DNA from: Micromonospora sp. DSM 45708
GTDB lineage: Bacteria; Actinomycetota; Actinomycetes; Mycobacteriales; Micromonosporaceae
Direction: 5' to 3'
Length of the DNA: 64,000 nt
NCBI RefSeq assembly: GCF_039566955.1
Contig: NZ_CP154796.1
Span: forward strand, 744,001-808,000
Both the position numbers and the translations under genes were made by a program. Shown here one piece after another: positions 52,197-60,331 of this stretch (within the stretch, counting starts at the first letter, position 1; each line of letters opens with the position of its first letter). The notes beneath the pieces are model-generated. The model was not told the origin of the DNA, searched no databases, and was given only the letters and a program-made list of their open reading frames with translations.

Positions 52197-53840
52197 TTAC
52201 CCCCGGAACCACACCGTGACGTCGGTGGGCACCGTGGAGCCGTCGAGCGGGGCGCTGGAGACGAGCACCGAAGCCCCGTCCGGCAGCGGCGCCGGCGCGG
52301 TGCCGAAGTTGGTCAGCACGGTGAGGTCGCCGTTGGTGAACGTGAGCACCTCGTCGCCGGAGGAGAGGAACCGCATCGGGCCCCGGGCCAGCCCGTGCTC
52401 CCGGCGCAGCCGCAGCGCGGCGCGGTACAGCTCGTACGTCGAGCCGGACACCCCGCGCTGGCGGTCCAGCGCGTACTCGGCCCAGACCGGCGGCTGGGGC
52501 AGCCAGCTCGCGTCGGTCGGACCGAAGCCGTACGACGGGGCGTCGGCCTCCCACGGGATCGGCACCCGGCAGCCGTCCCGGCCGCGCTGGGTGTGCCCGC
52601 TGCGGGCCCAGGTCGGGTCCTGCCGGGCCTCGTCGGGCAGCGTGGTGTGCTCCGGCAGCCCCAGCTCCTCACCCTGGTAGAGGTAGGCCGAGCCGGGCAG
52701 CGCCAGCATCAGCAGGCTGGCCGCGCGGGCCCGGCGCAGGCCCAGCGCCACGTCCGGCTGCGGGTCGTCGACGCCGACGCCGTTCATCCGCCCGCCGCCG
52801 GTGGTCAGCCCGAGCCGGGAGGCGTGCCGGACCACGTCGTGGTTGGACAGCACCCAGGTGGTGGGCGCGCCGACCGCGTCGGTGGCCTCCAACGAGCGGG
52901 TGATCACCGCGTACTGGGCGGGAGCGGTCCAGGCGGCCACCAGGTACTCGAAGTTGAACGCCTGGTGCATCTCGTCCGGCCGGACGTAGCGGGCCAGCCG
53001 CTCGGCCGGCTCCACCCACGCCTCGGCGACCAGGACCCGCTCCCCGGCGTACGAGTCGAGCAGCCGCCGCCACTCCCGGTAGACCTCGTGCACGCCGTCC
53101 TGGTCCCACATCGGCGGCCGGGGCTTGTCCGCCTCGGTGCCGGAGAGGATCTCCTGCGGCTCCTGCCAGTCGGCCAGGTCGGCCTGCTTGATCAGGCCGT
53201 GCGCCACGTCCACCCGGAACCCGTCGACGCCGCGGTCCAGCCAGAAGCGCAGCACGTCGAGGAACTCCGTGCGGACCTCCGGGTTGTCCCAGTTGAGGTC
53301 CGGCTGGCCGGGGTCGAACAGGTGCAGGTACCACTGCCCGTCCGGCAGCCGGGTCCAGGCCGGGCCGCCGAACACGCTCTCCCAGTCGTTCGGCGGCTCG
53401 GCGCCGTCCGGGCCCTTGCCGTCGCGGATGACGTAACGCTGCCGTTCCGGGCTGCCCGGCGCGGCGGCCACCGCGGCGGCGAACCAGCGGTGCGCGGACG
53501 ACGTGTGGTTGGGCACCAGGTCCACGATCACCCGCAGGCCGCGCGCCCGGGCCTCGGCGATCAGCTTGTCGGCGTCGGCGAGTGTGCCGAAGAGCGGGTC
53601 GACGTCCCGGTAGTCGGCGACGTCGTAGCCGGCGTCGGCCTGCGGGGACGGATAGAACGGGGACAACCAGACCGCGTCGACCCCCAGCTCGGTGAGGTGG
53701 TCGAGGCGGGCGGTGATGCCCGGGAGGTCGCCGACGCCGTCACCGTCGGAGTCGGCGAACGAGCGCGGGTAGACCTGGTAGATGACCGCCTCGGTCCACC
53801 AGCCGGTGGCCGGGGCCTGCTGCGTCGCGTCGGTGTTCAG
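52197..53840 (-). CDS. Alpha-glucosidase (GH13, oligo-1,6-glucosidase type), CTG start proposed
   Basis: The 547-residue retaining glycosidase splits alpha-glucosides such as maltose, isomaltose or trehalose-like sugars. It has WWTEAVIYQVYPRSFADSDG at the start, VDLVPNHTS, nucleophile Asp in GFRVDVAHG, acid/base Glu in LVAEAWVE and LSNHDVVRH. No ATG, GTG or TTG gives this N-terminus. CTG 53840 follows AGGGAG at a good distance, and the frame is open above it. The TTG at 53666 would delete the first barrel strand. It is the last gene of the alpha-glucoside operon, 40 bp after lacI-type gene. Confidence 0.85.
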   Translation of the reverse strand: MNTDATQQAPATGWWTEAVIYQVYPRSFADSDGDGVGDLPGITARLDHLTELGVDAVWLSPFYPSPQADAGYDVADYRDVDPLFGTLADADKLIAEARARGLRVIVDLVPNHTSSAHRWFAAAVAAAPGSPERQRYVIRDGKGPDGAEPPNDWESVFGGPAWTRLPDGQWYLHLFDPGQPDLNWDNPEVRTEFLDVLRFWLDRGVDGFRVDVAHGLIKQADLADWQEPQEILSGTEADKPRPPMWDQDGVHEVYREWRRLLDSYAGERVLVAEAWVEPAERLARYVRPDEMHQAFNFEYLVAAWTAPAQYAVITRSLEATDAVGAPTTWVLSNHDVVRHASRLGLTTGGGRMNGVGVDDPQPDVALGLRRARAASLLMLALPGSAYLYQGEELGLPEHTTLPDEARQDPTWARSGHTQRGRDGCRVPIPWEADAPSYGFGPTDASWLPQPPVWAEYALDRQRGVSGSTYELYRAALRLRREHGLARGPMRFLSSGDEVLTFTNGDLTVLTNFGTAPAPLPDGASVLVSSAPLDGSTVPTDVTVWFRG

Positions 53841-53880
53841 CGCCTTCTCCCTGTCGTGTATGCGGGACGAACGGGTCCGT

Positions 53881-54951
53881 TCAGTGTGCCCGGGGCGGCG
53901 CGGTCGAGTCCCGCACGACCAGCCGAGTGGGGAGGATCACCGAGGCCGGTGTCCGCCCGTCGGCGGCGGCCCCGCGCGGCACCGGCACCAGGCCGGGGTA
54001 CGGGTCGGTGACGCCCGCACCGAGCGGGTCGAGCAGGATGCGGGCGGCGAGGCGTCCCTGGTCGGCGGCGGGTTGGGCGATGGTGCTCAGCCCGAGCACG
54101 CCGGCCAGGTCGTGGTCGTCGATGCCGATCACGCTCACGTCCTGCGGCACCCGCAGCCCGGCGTCGCGCAGCGCGGTGACCGCGCCCATCGCCATCTCGT
54201 CGCAGGCGGCGAAGATGGCGGTCGGCGGCTCGCCGCGGGCCAGCAGTTCGGCGGTGGCGCGGGTGCCGCCGTCGATGGTGAACCGGGACTCGACGTCGAG
54301 GCTCGGGTCGGGCCGGAGGCCGGCCGCGCGCAGCGCCTCCTGGTAGCCGCGCCGCCGGTCCAGGTGGGTGGTGAAGGCCAGCTCGTCGTCCGGGTCGCCG
54401 GTGATGTGCGCGATCCGGGTGTGCCCGAGGCCGAGCAGGTGCCGGGTGGCGGTCCGCGCGGCGGCCAGGTCGTCGATCCGGACGCAGGGCCAGCCGGGTA
54501 CGCCGCTGCCGGAGCTGATCGTCACGCCGGGCAGGTCGAGTTTGGTCAGCGCGTGCACGTCGGCCGCGCGCAGCGGGGTGGCGACCAGGATGATGGCGTC
54601 CACCCGCTTGTGCAGGCTGGCCGTGCGCAGCACCCGCTGGCGGGTCTGCTCCCGGCCGCCCAGGTTGTAGAGCAGCAGGTCGTAGCCGTTCTGCTGGAGG
54701 TAGTCCTCGACCGCCTCGACCACGGTGCCGAAGAACCATCTGGTGATCCGCGGGACCACCACGGCGACGGTGCCGGTCCGGCCGCCGGCCAGCCGGGAGG
54801 CGCTGGGCGAGACCGCGTACTGGAGCTGCTCGGCGGCGGCGAGCACCCGGCGGCGGGTGGCGGCGGACACCGTCGGCAGGCCGCGCAGCGCGCGGGACAC
54901 GGTGGCCGTGGAGACCCCGGCCAGGCGGGCGACGTCGTCAATCTTGGTCAT
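53881..54951 (-). CDS. LacI-family transcriptional regulator of the alpha-glucoside operon
   Basis: The 356-residue repressor has a LacI headpiece (KIDDVARLAGVSTATVSRALRG), the hinge helix ASRLAGGRTG and a periplasmic-binding-like core. It lies between the permease genes and the glucosidase gene, so its inducer is likely an alpha-glucoside. LacI-type palindromes with AGCGCT centres lie before the binding-protein gene (58512). Start ATG 54951. It is 67 bp from the permease stop. Confidence 0.9.
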   Translation of the reverse strand: MTKIDDVARLAGVSTATVSRALRGLPTVSAATRRRVLAAAEQLQYAVSPSASRLAGGRTGTVAVVVPRITRWFFGTVVEAVEDYLQQNGYDLLLYNLGGREQTRQRVLRTASLHKRVDAIILVATPLRAADVHALTKLDLPGVTISSGSGVPGWPCVRIDDLAAARTATRHLLGLGHTRIAHITGDPDDELAFTTHLDRRRGYQEALRAAGLRPDPSLDVESRFTIDGGTRATAELLARGEPPTAIFAACDEMAMGAVTALRDAGLRVPQDVSVIGIDDHDLAGVLGLSTIAQPAADQGRLAARILLDPLGAGVTDPYPGLVPVPRGAAADGRTPASVILPTRLVVRDSTAPPRAH

Positions 54952-55018
54952 CGTGGCTCCCCGCTGCGACCCGGTGTCCCGCCGCCGTCGGTCGTGCCGG
55001 CGGCGGCGGGACGGTGGA

Positions 55019-55978
55019 TCAACCTTTGACGCTGCCGGCGAGCAGGCCCCGCACGAAGTAGCGCTGGAGGGACAGGAACACGATCAGCGGCACCACGATC
55101 GACACGAACGCGCCGGCCGTGAGCCGCTGCCACTCGTTGCCCTTGGTGCCGGCCAGTTCGGCGAGCCGGACGGTGAGCGGGGCGGTCTCGTCGCCGCCAC
55201 CGGCGAAGATCAGCGCGACCAGCAGGTCGTTCCAGACCCAGAGGAACTGGAAGATGCCGATCGCCGCCAGCGCCGGGGTGATCAGCGGCAGCACGATGGT
55301 GCGGAAGATCTTCGGGTGGGTGGCGCCGTCGACCCGGGCGGCCTCCATCAGGTCGCCGGGGAGCTGCGAGATGAAGTTGTGCAGCAGGTAGACGGCGAAC
55401 GGGAGCGCGAAGCAGGTGTGCGCGAACCACACCTGGGCGAACTTCTGCTCGTCGACCAGGTCCCACGCGGGGAGGATCTGCACGCCGGCGACGGTGACGC
55501 CGGTGGAGAAGAACCGCAGCAGCGGCACCAGGGCCATCTGGAGCGGCACGATCTGCAACGCGAAGATCCCGATGTAGAGCCAGTCCCGGCCCCTGAAGTT
55601 GATCCAGGCCAGCGCGTACGCGGCCAGTGACGCGAACGCGATCGGGAACAGCACCGACGGGATGGTGATCGCCAGCGAGTTGATGAAGTAGCTGGCGAGC
55701 TGCCCGGACGATCCGGTGCTGAACAGCACGTCCTGGTAGTTCTGCAGGGTGAACTGGGGGTCGCGGAAGAACGTCCACCAGCCGGTGGTCTTGATCTGGT
55801 TCTCGGGCCGGAACGAGGAGACGAACAGGCCGAAGGTCGGGACCGTCCAGAGCAGCGCGAGCACGATCGAGACCAGCGTGGCGGTGCGGCTGTTCAGCCG
55901 CTTACGGACCCGGGCGACCCGGGTGGTCGGCTCGGCGGCCTGGACGCCGGCTCCGACGGTGGGCGTGGCGGTGGTCAT
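55019..55978 (-). CDS. Sugar ABC transporter permease (MalG type)
   Basis: The 319-residue permease has six predicted TM segments and the EAA loop EAARVDGATHPKIFRTIVLP, which docks the ATPase. It pairs with the MalF-type gene one base upstream. No msiK/malK-like ATPase is in this cluster, so a shared multitask ATPase elsewhere must energise it (known for MsiK in Streptomyces). Confidence 0.93.
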   Translation of the reverse strand: MTTATPTVGAGVQAAEPTTRVARVRKRLNSRTATLVSIVLALLWTVPTFGLFVSSFRPENQIKTTGWWTFFRDPQFTLQNYQDVLFSTGSSGQLASYFINSLAITIPSVLFPIAFASLAAYALAWINFRGRDWLYIGIFALQIVPLQMALVPLLRFFSTGVTVAGVQILPAWDLVDEQKFAQVWFAHTCFALPFAVYLLHNFISQLPGDLMEAARVDGATHPKIFRTIVLPLITPALAAIGIFQFLWVWNDLLVALIFAGGGDETAPLTVRLAELAGTKGNEWQRLTAGAFVSIVVPLIVFLSLQRYFVRGLLAGSVKG

Positions 55979-55979
55979 C

Positions 55980-57029
55980 TCAGCCCTCCCGCTGCTTACG
56001 CAGGTTGCGGATCTGGTAGATCACGAGCGGCAGGACCAGGATGAACAGGAAGACCGCGAGCGCCGAGCCCTGCCCGTTCTCGCCGTACCGGAACGCCTGG
56101 TTGTACATCTCGTTCGCGATCACGCTGGTGTCGTAGTTGCCGTTGGTCGCGGTCCGGACGATGTCGAAGACCTTGAGCGTGGCGATGGAGAGCGTCACCA
56201 CCACCACGATCAGCGCCGGCCGGATGCTCGGCATGGTGATCTGCCAGAACATCTGCCACGGGCTGGTGCCGTCCAGCCGGGCCGCCTCGATGATGTCCGC
56301 CGGGATGGCCTTGATGGCCGCGGAGAGCACCACCATGGCGAAGCCGGCCTGGATCCAGATCATGATCACGATGAGCAGGAACGTGTTCAGCGGCGAGTCC
56401 AGCAGCCACTGCCTCGGCTCGCCGCCCAGGCTGACCACGATCTGGTTGAGCAGCCCGATCTGCTCCTGGTCGTCGCCCCGGTAGGCGTAGATGAACTTCC
56501 AGATGATGGTGGCGCCCACGAACGAGATCGCCATCGGCAGGAAGATCAGCGACTTGGCCGCCGACTCGAACCGGGCCTTGTCCACCAGGACCGCGTAGAT
56601 CAGGCCGAACCCGCTGGCGACCAGCGGCACCAGGAGCACCCAGATCAGGGTGTTGAGCAGGACCCGGACGATCGAGTCCTCGGCGAACATCCAGGCGTAG
56701 TTGTCCAGCCCCACCCAGTCGGTGCTGCCCGAGTCCATGAACGAGAGCAGCGTGGTGCGGATGGCCGGGACCACCAGCCCGATGGTCAGCAGCAGCAGCG
56801 TCGGCAGCAGGAAGAAGAACGCGAAGACGCCTTCGCGCGGCTTGTGCCGGCGGGGCAGCGGGGCCCCGCCCGCCGTGGCCGCGACCAGGTGCGCCTCCCG
56901 ACGCCGGGCGAACCAGGTCGGCACCACGTCGAGGAGCAGGAGCAGCCCGCCCACCACCGCGACGAAAGCGATCAGCCCGTACATCAGCATGAGGAACTTC
57001 GGCTGTTCCGCCGCGAAGTCGAACTCCAT
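55980..57029 (-). CDS. Sugar ABC transporter permease (MalF type)
   Basis: The 349-residue permease has an extra N-terminal TM segment and six core TM segments. Its EAA loop is EAARLDGTSPWQMFWQITMP. GAGGGAGG precedes ATG 57029, and a TTG immediately before it would overlap the ribosome-binding site. Its stop is directly followed by the MalG-type gene (1 bp). Confidence 0.93.
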   Translation of the reverse strand: MEFDFAAEQPKFLMLMYGLIAFVAVVGGLLLLLDVVPTWFARRREAHLVAATAGGAPLPRRHKPREGVFAFFFLLPTLLLLTIGLVVPAIRTTLLSFMDSGSTDWVGLDNYAWMFAEDSIVRVLLNTLIWVLLVPLVASGFGLIYAVLVDKARFESAAKSLIFLPMAISFVGATIIWKFIYAYRGDDQEQIGLLNQIVVSLGGEPRQWLLDSPLNTFLLIVIMIWIQAGFAMVVLSAAIKAIPADIIEAARLDGTSPWQMFWQITMPSIRPALIVVVVTLSIATLKVFDIVRTATNGNYDTSVIANEMYNQAFRYGENGQGSALAVFLFILVLPLVIYQIRNLRKQREG

Positions 57030-57102
57030 CAACCCTCCCTCAAGGGTTCGGATGCGCCGCGGGCGGCCCGGCCCGGGACACGGACCGGGCCACCCACGCG
57101 GA

Positions 57103-58443
57103 TCACTTCCAGCTGCCCTCGATGTCGTTCAGGACGGTGGTGGTGTCCTTGCCGTTGATCCAGGCCACCATGCCCTTCCAGAACGTGCCGGCGCCGACCG
57201 CGGCCGGCATCAGGTCCGAGCCGTCGAAACGGAAGACGGTCTTGGGGTCCTGGAGGATGCCCACGGAGAGCTTGTCCACCGGGTTCGGGACGTTGTTGAT
57301 GTCCAGCTTCTTGTTCGCGGACACCCAGTCACCGATCTTGGCGCGGCTGTTGGCGTACTCGCCGGAGGCCAGGTAGGTCTGCACCGCCTGGACCTCGGGC
57401 CGGTCGGCGAAGGCCGCGACGAACTCGCCGCCGCCCAGCACCGGCTTGCCCTTGGCCGGGTCGATGGCCGGGAAGTAGAACGCGAAGACGTCGCCGTCCT
57501 CGGCCACCTTGGTGCCCTTCGGCCACTGGTTGGCGTAGAAGGACGCCTGGCGGTGCAGCGCGCACTTGCCGGTGGTGATCGGCGTGCCGGCCTCCTGGAA
57601 GGAGGTGGTGGCGATGCTCTTCACGCCGCCGAAGCCGCCGTTGACGTACTTCTCGTTCTTCAGGATGGTGCCCGCCTGGTTGACGGCGGTGGCGACCTGC
57701 GGGTCGTTGAACGGGATGCCGTGGGTGGTCCACTTGTCGTAGACCTCCGGGCCGCCGGTGCGGAGCAGGACGTCCTCGATCCAGTCGGTGGCCGGCCAGC
57801 CGGTGGCGTCACCGGACTCGATGCCGGCGCACCACGGCTTGGTGCCGCTCGCCGCGATCTTGTCGCTGAGGTCGATCAGCTCCTGCCAGGTGGTCGGGAC
57901 CGACCAGCCCTTCTCCTTGAAGGTCTTCGGCGAGTACCACACGAAGGACTTCACGTTGGAGCCCAGCGGGGCGCCGTAGAACTGGCCGTTGACGGTGCTG
58001 TACTTCAGCCAGTCGGGGGAGTAGTTCTGCTCGGCCATGGCCTTGGTGTCGCCGCCGGCCGGCTTCAGCTTGCCCGAGTCGACGAACCGCTTGAGCAGGC
58101 CCGGCTGCGGGATGAAGGCGATGTCGGGGGCGTTGCCGCCGTCCACCCGGACGGGGAGCTGGGCCTCGAACTCGCCGGAGCCCTCGTGGTCGATGTCGAT
58201 GCCGGTGCAGTCCTCGAACTCCTTCCAGGACTGGTCGAGGCGGTCCGCCTCGATGTCCCGGATCGAGGAGTAGATCGAGACCTTCTTGCCGTCGTTGCCC
58301 TGGTACTTCTCGTATGCGGCGCACTCGGCCGAGCCCGCCTTGTCGCTCTTCTTGTCGTTGCCGGTCCCGCAGGCGGCGACGCCGAGCGCCAGCCCCAGCA
58401 CGCCGGTGACCGCGAGAGCCTGGCGCGATCTGGCAAACGCCAT
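57103..58443 (-). CDS. Sugar-binding lipoprotein of the alpha-glucoside ABC transporter
   Basis: The 446-residue extracellular binding protein has a signal peptide ending in a lipobox (GVAACG), so it is lipid-anchored. A family 1 fold follows: VSIYSSIRDIEADRLDQSWK, APDIAFIPQPG, SWEE-like WKGMVAWING near the end. Gene context (glucosidase, LacI regulator) points to an alpha-glucoside ligand. ATG 58443 follows AAGGAGAT. It is the first gene of the operon, with operator palindromes upstream. Confidence 0.92.
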   Translation of the reverse strand: MAFARSRQALAVTGVLGLALGVAACGTGNDKKSDKAGSAECAAYEKYQGNDGKKVSIYSSIRDIEADRLDQSWKEFEDCTGIDIDHEGSGEFEAQLPVRVDGGNAPDIAFIPQPGLLKRFVDSGKLKPAGGDTKAMAEQNYSPDWLKYSTVNGQFYGAPLGSNVKSFVWYSPKTFKEKGWSVPTTWQELIDLSDKIAASGTKPWCAGIESGDATGWPATDWIEDVLLRTGGPEVYDKWTTHGIPFNDPQVATAVNQAGTILKNEKYVNGGFGGVKSIATTSFQEAGTPITTGKCALHRQASFYANQWPKGTKVAEDGDVFAFYFPAIDPAKGKPVLGGGEFVAAFADRPEVQAVQTYLASGEYANSRAKIGDWVSANKKLDINNVPNPVDKLSVGILQDPKTVFRFDGSDLMPAAVGAGTFWKGMVAWINGKDTTTVLNDIEGSWK

Positions 58444-58510
58444 GCCGATCTCCTTCCTTGCCGGCGCGCGGGGGAAGTCGAAAGCGCGCCGGTCCGATGG
58501 TCGTGCACAC

Positions 58511-58526
58511 ATGTAAGCGCTTGCAT
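58511..58526. promoter_or_regulatory. LacI-type operator before the alpha-glucoside operon
   Basis: TGTAAGCGCTTGCA (58512-58525) is a nearly perfect palindrome with the AGCGCT centre typical of LacI/MalR-family operators. It is 68 bp before the binding-protein start. The LacI regulator at 53881 is the obvious candidate. Confidence 0.75.
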
Positions 58527-58591
58527 CCCGTTCCGGTCCACCCCCGGCCGGACACGGCCCGGTAACAATCCCGAAATTCGGACAACCCACC

Positions 58592-58605
58592 TGGGCGCGC
58601 TCCCA
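58592..58605. promoter_or_regulatory. CebR-box-like palindrome in the divergent promoter region
   Basis: TGGGCGCGCTCCCA has one change from the CebR box TGGGAGCGCTCCCA. It lies between the sugar-binding protein gene and the divergent M23 peptidase gene. Binding by CebR is a guess; a chance match is possible. Confidence 0.4.
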
Positions 58606-58652
58606 CATATCTTCCGTCGAGCGGAACTTTCTGCCACGCTGTCCGCATCAGA

Positions 58653-58666
58653 TTGAAGACTTTCAA
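58653..58666. promoter_or_regulatory. TTGAA-N4-TTCAA dyad in the leader of the M23 peptidase
   Basis: TTGAAGACTTTCAA has perfect five-base arms. It ends four bases before the GGAGG ribosome-binding site of the peptidase, so a bound repressor would block both transcription and translation initiation. LacI-family operators of this form are seen before glycoside genes in actinomycetes. Confidence 0.5.
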
Positions 58667-58681
58667 CATAGGAGGCAGTGG

Positions 58682-59458
58682 ATGCGAAAGCGGTGGCTCA
58701 GTCTGGCGGCGGGCGCGGCGGTCCTGGCCGCGACCCTGATCCCGGCGGCGCCGGCGATGGCCGCGCCGACGTTCAAGGTCCCGTTCCCGTGCAACCAGTC
58801 CTGGTCCGGCCAGACACGCACCAACCACAGCCCGGCCAACGCGATCGACTTCAACCGCACCGACGACCTCGGCGACCCGGTCGTGGCCAGCGCGCCCGGC
58901 ACCGTCGACGTGGTGACGAACCTCGGCGACACGAGCTACGGCAAGTACGTCCGGATCAACCACGGCGGCGGCTGGACGACCTACTACGCGCACCTCAACG
59001 CGTTCAACGTCTCGGTCGGGCAGACCGTGGGCTACGGCCGGGTGATCGGCTACGTCGGCACCACCGGCGGCTCCACCGGCCCGCACCTGCACTACGAGCA
59101 GCGCTCGAACGGCAGCGCCGTGAAGATCAATTTCAACGGCGCGCAGGCCCTCTACTGGGGCACGAAGACCTACACCAGCGACAACGGCTGCGCCGGCGCG
59201 GACACCGGCGCCGGCACGGTGAACACCGCCGGCACCGCCCTGACGGTCCGCTCCGGTCCGGGCACCGGCTACAGCGCGGTCGGCACGGTGGCCGACGGGG
59301 CCAAGGTGACGATCTACTGCCAGACCAGCGGCACCAGCGTCACCGGCACGTACGGCACCAGCTCGATCTGGGACCGGATCGGCTCCGGCCGGTTCATCTC
59401 CGACGCGTACGTCTACACCGGCTACGACGGATACATCCCCGGCGTGCCCCGCTGCTGA
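58682..59458 (+). CDS. Secreted M23 (LytM) peptidase with SH3-like tail
   Basis: The 258-residue protein has a signal peptide (cut near AMA|AP), an M23 metallopeptidase domain with zinc ligands in NHSPANAIDFN and HLHYEQ, and a C-terminal SH3b-like region (GTALTVRSGPGTGYSAVGTV). It would cut peptidoglycan cross-bridges or secreted lysis targets. GGAGG precedes ATG 58682 at ideal distance. Divergent from the sugar operon; the TTGAA dyad sits in its leader. Confidence 0.88.
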   Translation: MRKRWLSLAAGAAVLAATLIPAAPAMAAPTFKVPFPCNQSWSGQTRTNHSPANAIDFNRTDDLGDPVVASAPGTVDVVTNLGDTSYGKYVRINHGGGWTTYYAHLNAFNVSVGQTVGYGRVIGYVGTTGGSTGPHLHYEQRSNGSAVKINFNGAQALYWGTKTYTSDNGCAGADTGAGTVNTAGTALTVRSGPGTGYSAVGTVADGAKVTIYCQTSGTSVTGTYGTSSIWDRIGSGRFISDAYVYTGYDGYIPGVPRC

Positions 59459-59500
59459 TCCCGGCGGGCGCGGGGGCGTCGAGCTCCCGCGCCCACCCGG

Positions 59501-59998
59501 TCAGGAGTTCAGCCGCCAGATGGCGAGGTTGAGGGCGGCGGCGAACGTGACCCACGCCCAGTACGGCAGCATCAGCAGCGTCGCCGGCCGGGACACCCGC
59601 CGGAACAGCGCCACGGTCACGCCGATCGCCAGCCACATCAGCACGATCTCGGCGAACGCCAACCCGTAGCGGCCGGCGCCGAAGAAGAGCGGCGTCCAGA
59701 TCGCGTTGAGCACCAGTTGGACGCACCAGGCCCAGAGCGCGGGACCGAACCCGACCCGGCGCCAGACCAACCAGCCGGCGATCGCGATGAGCGCGTAGAG
59801 CACCGTCCAGACCGGGCCGAACAGCCACGACGGCGGTGCCCAGGCCGGCTGTTCCAGGCTCTGGTACTCGGCGGAGGTGCCCCGGACGCCCAGCCCGCCG
59901 ACGGCGGCGGCGACGAACGTGGCGGCGCCGAAACCGAGCAGTGCCCACCACCTCCGGGCCCCGGCGGTACGCCGGCCGGCGCGCTGCGACATCTCCAT
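59501..59998 (-). CDS. tspO: TspO/MBR-family membrane protein
   Basis: The 165-residue protein has the five-TM fold of TspO (tryptophan-rich sensory protein/translocator). It has PAWAPPSWLFGPVWTVLYALI and NAIWTPLFFGAGR, with W-x-P-P-x-W in place. Roles in porphyrin or stress handling are known for the family, though not specific here. The start is uncertain: ATG 59998 (or 59992) has no clear ribosome-binding site, and TTG 60031 is in frame. Confidence 0.85.
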   Translation of the reverse strand: MEMSQRAGRRTAGARRWWALLGFGAATFVAAAVGGLGVRGTSAEYQSLEQPAWAPPSWLFGPVWTVLYALIAIAGWLVWRRVGFGPALWAWCVQLVLNAIWTPLFFGAGRYGLAFAEIVLMWLAIGVTVALFRRVSRPATLLMLPYWAWVTFAAALNLAIWRLNS

Positions 59999-60049
59999 GG
60001 TCGAGATGTTGCCGCTCGCCTCAGGAGGCAAACCCGCCGGACGGAAAAA

Positions 60050-60117
60050 CGCCGGGATCGTCGGGTCCGGGCGCTCCGGTCTGGGAGGACAGAGCGCCGG
60101 GCCCGACGACCCCGGCG
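60050..60117 (-). terminator. Large imperfect hairpin after the 48-residue protein gene
   Basis: Arms of about 26 bp (60050-60076 and 60092-60117, sharing CGCCGGG...CCCGGCG and GCGCTC/GAGCGC) pair with two or three mismatches. The hairpin starts 25 bp after the stop at 60143 on the minus strand. It probably ends the operon that starts at 61915. Confidence 0.65.
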
Positions 60118-60142
60118 GGTCTCGGGTGGTGCGGACGAGCGG

Positions 60143-60289
60143 TTACGTGTTGAAGATGCTGACGCCACCCGGGCCGACCAGCAGGCCCACGACGATGAGG
60201 ACGATGCCCCAGAGGATCTGCCGACGGAAGAGGGCGAGAATTCCGGCGACCACGAGTACGACTGCGAGAATCCAGAGAATCAGCTCCAT
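60143..60289 (-). CDS. 48-residue GPGG-motif membrane protein
   Basis: ATG 60289 begins MELILWILAVVLVVAGILAL, followed by FRRQ, a second TM helix (ILWGIVLIVVGLLV) and the tail GPGGVSIFNT, then TAA. It is a two-helix membrane miniprotein with the GPGG end typical of a small-membrane-protein family in actinobacteria; function unknown. No strong ribosome-binding site is seen. It follows the metallophosphoesterase by 42 bp on the same strand. Confidence 0.8.
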   Translation of the reverse strand: MELILWILAVVLVVAGILALFRRQILWGIVLIVVGLLVGPGGVSIFNT

Positions 60290-60331
60290 GGCGGCTGGAT
60301 ACCCGGGTGCCCGATCCCGGAAACCTCCCTC

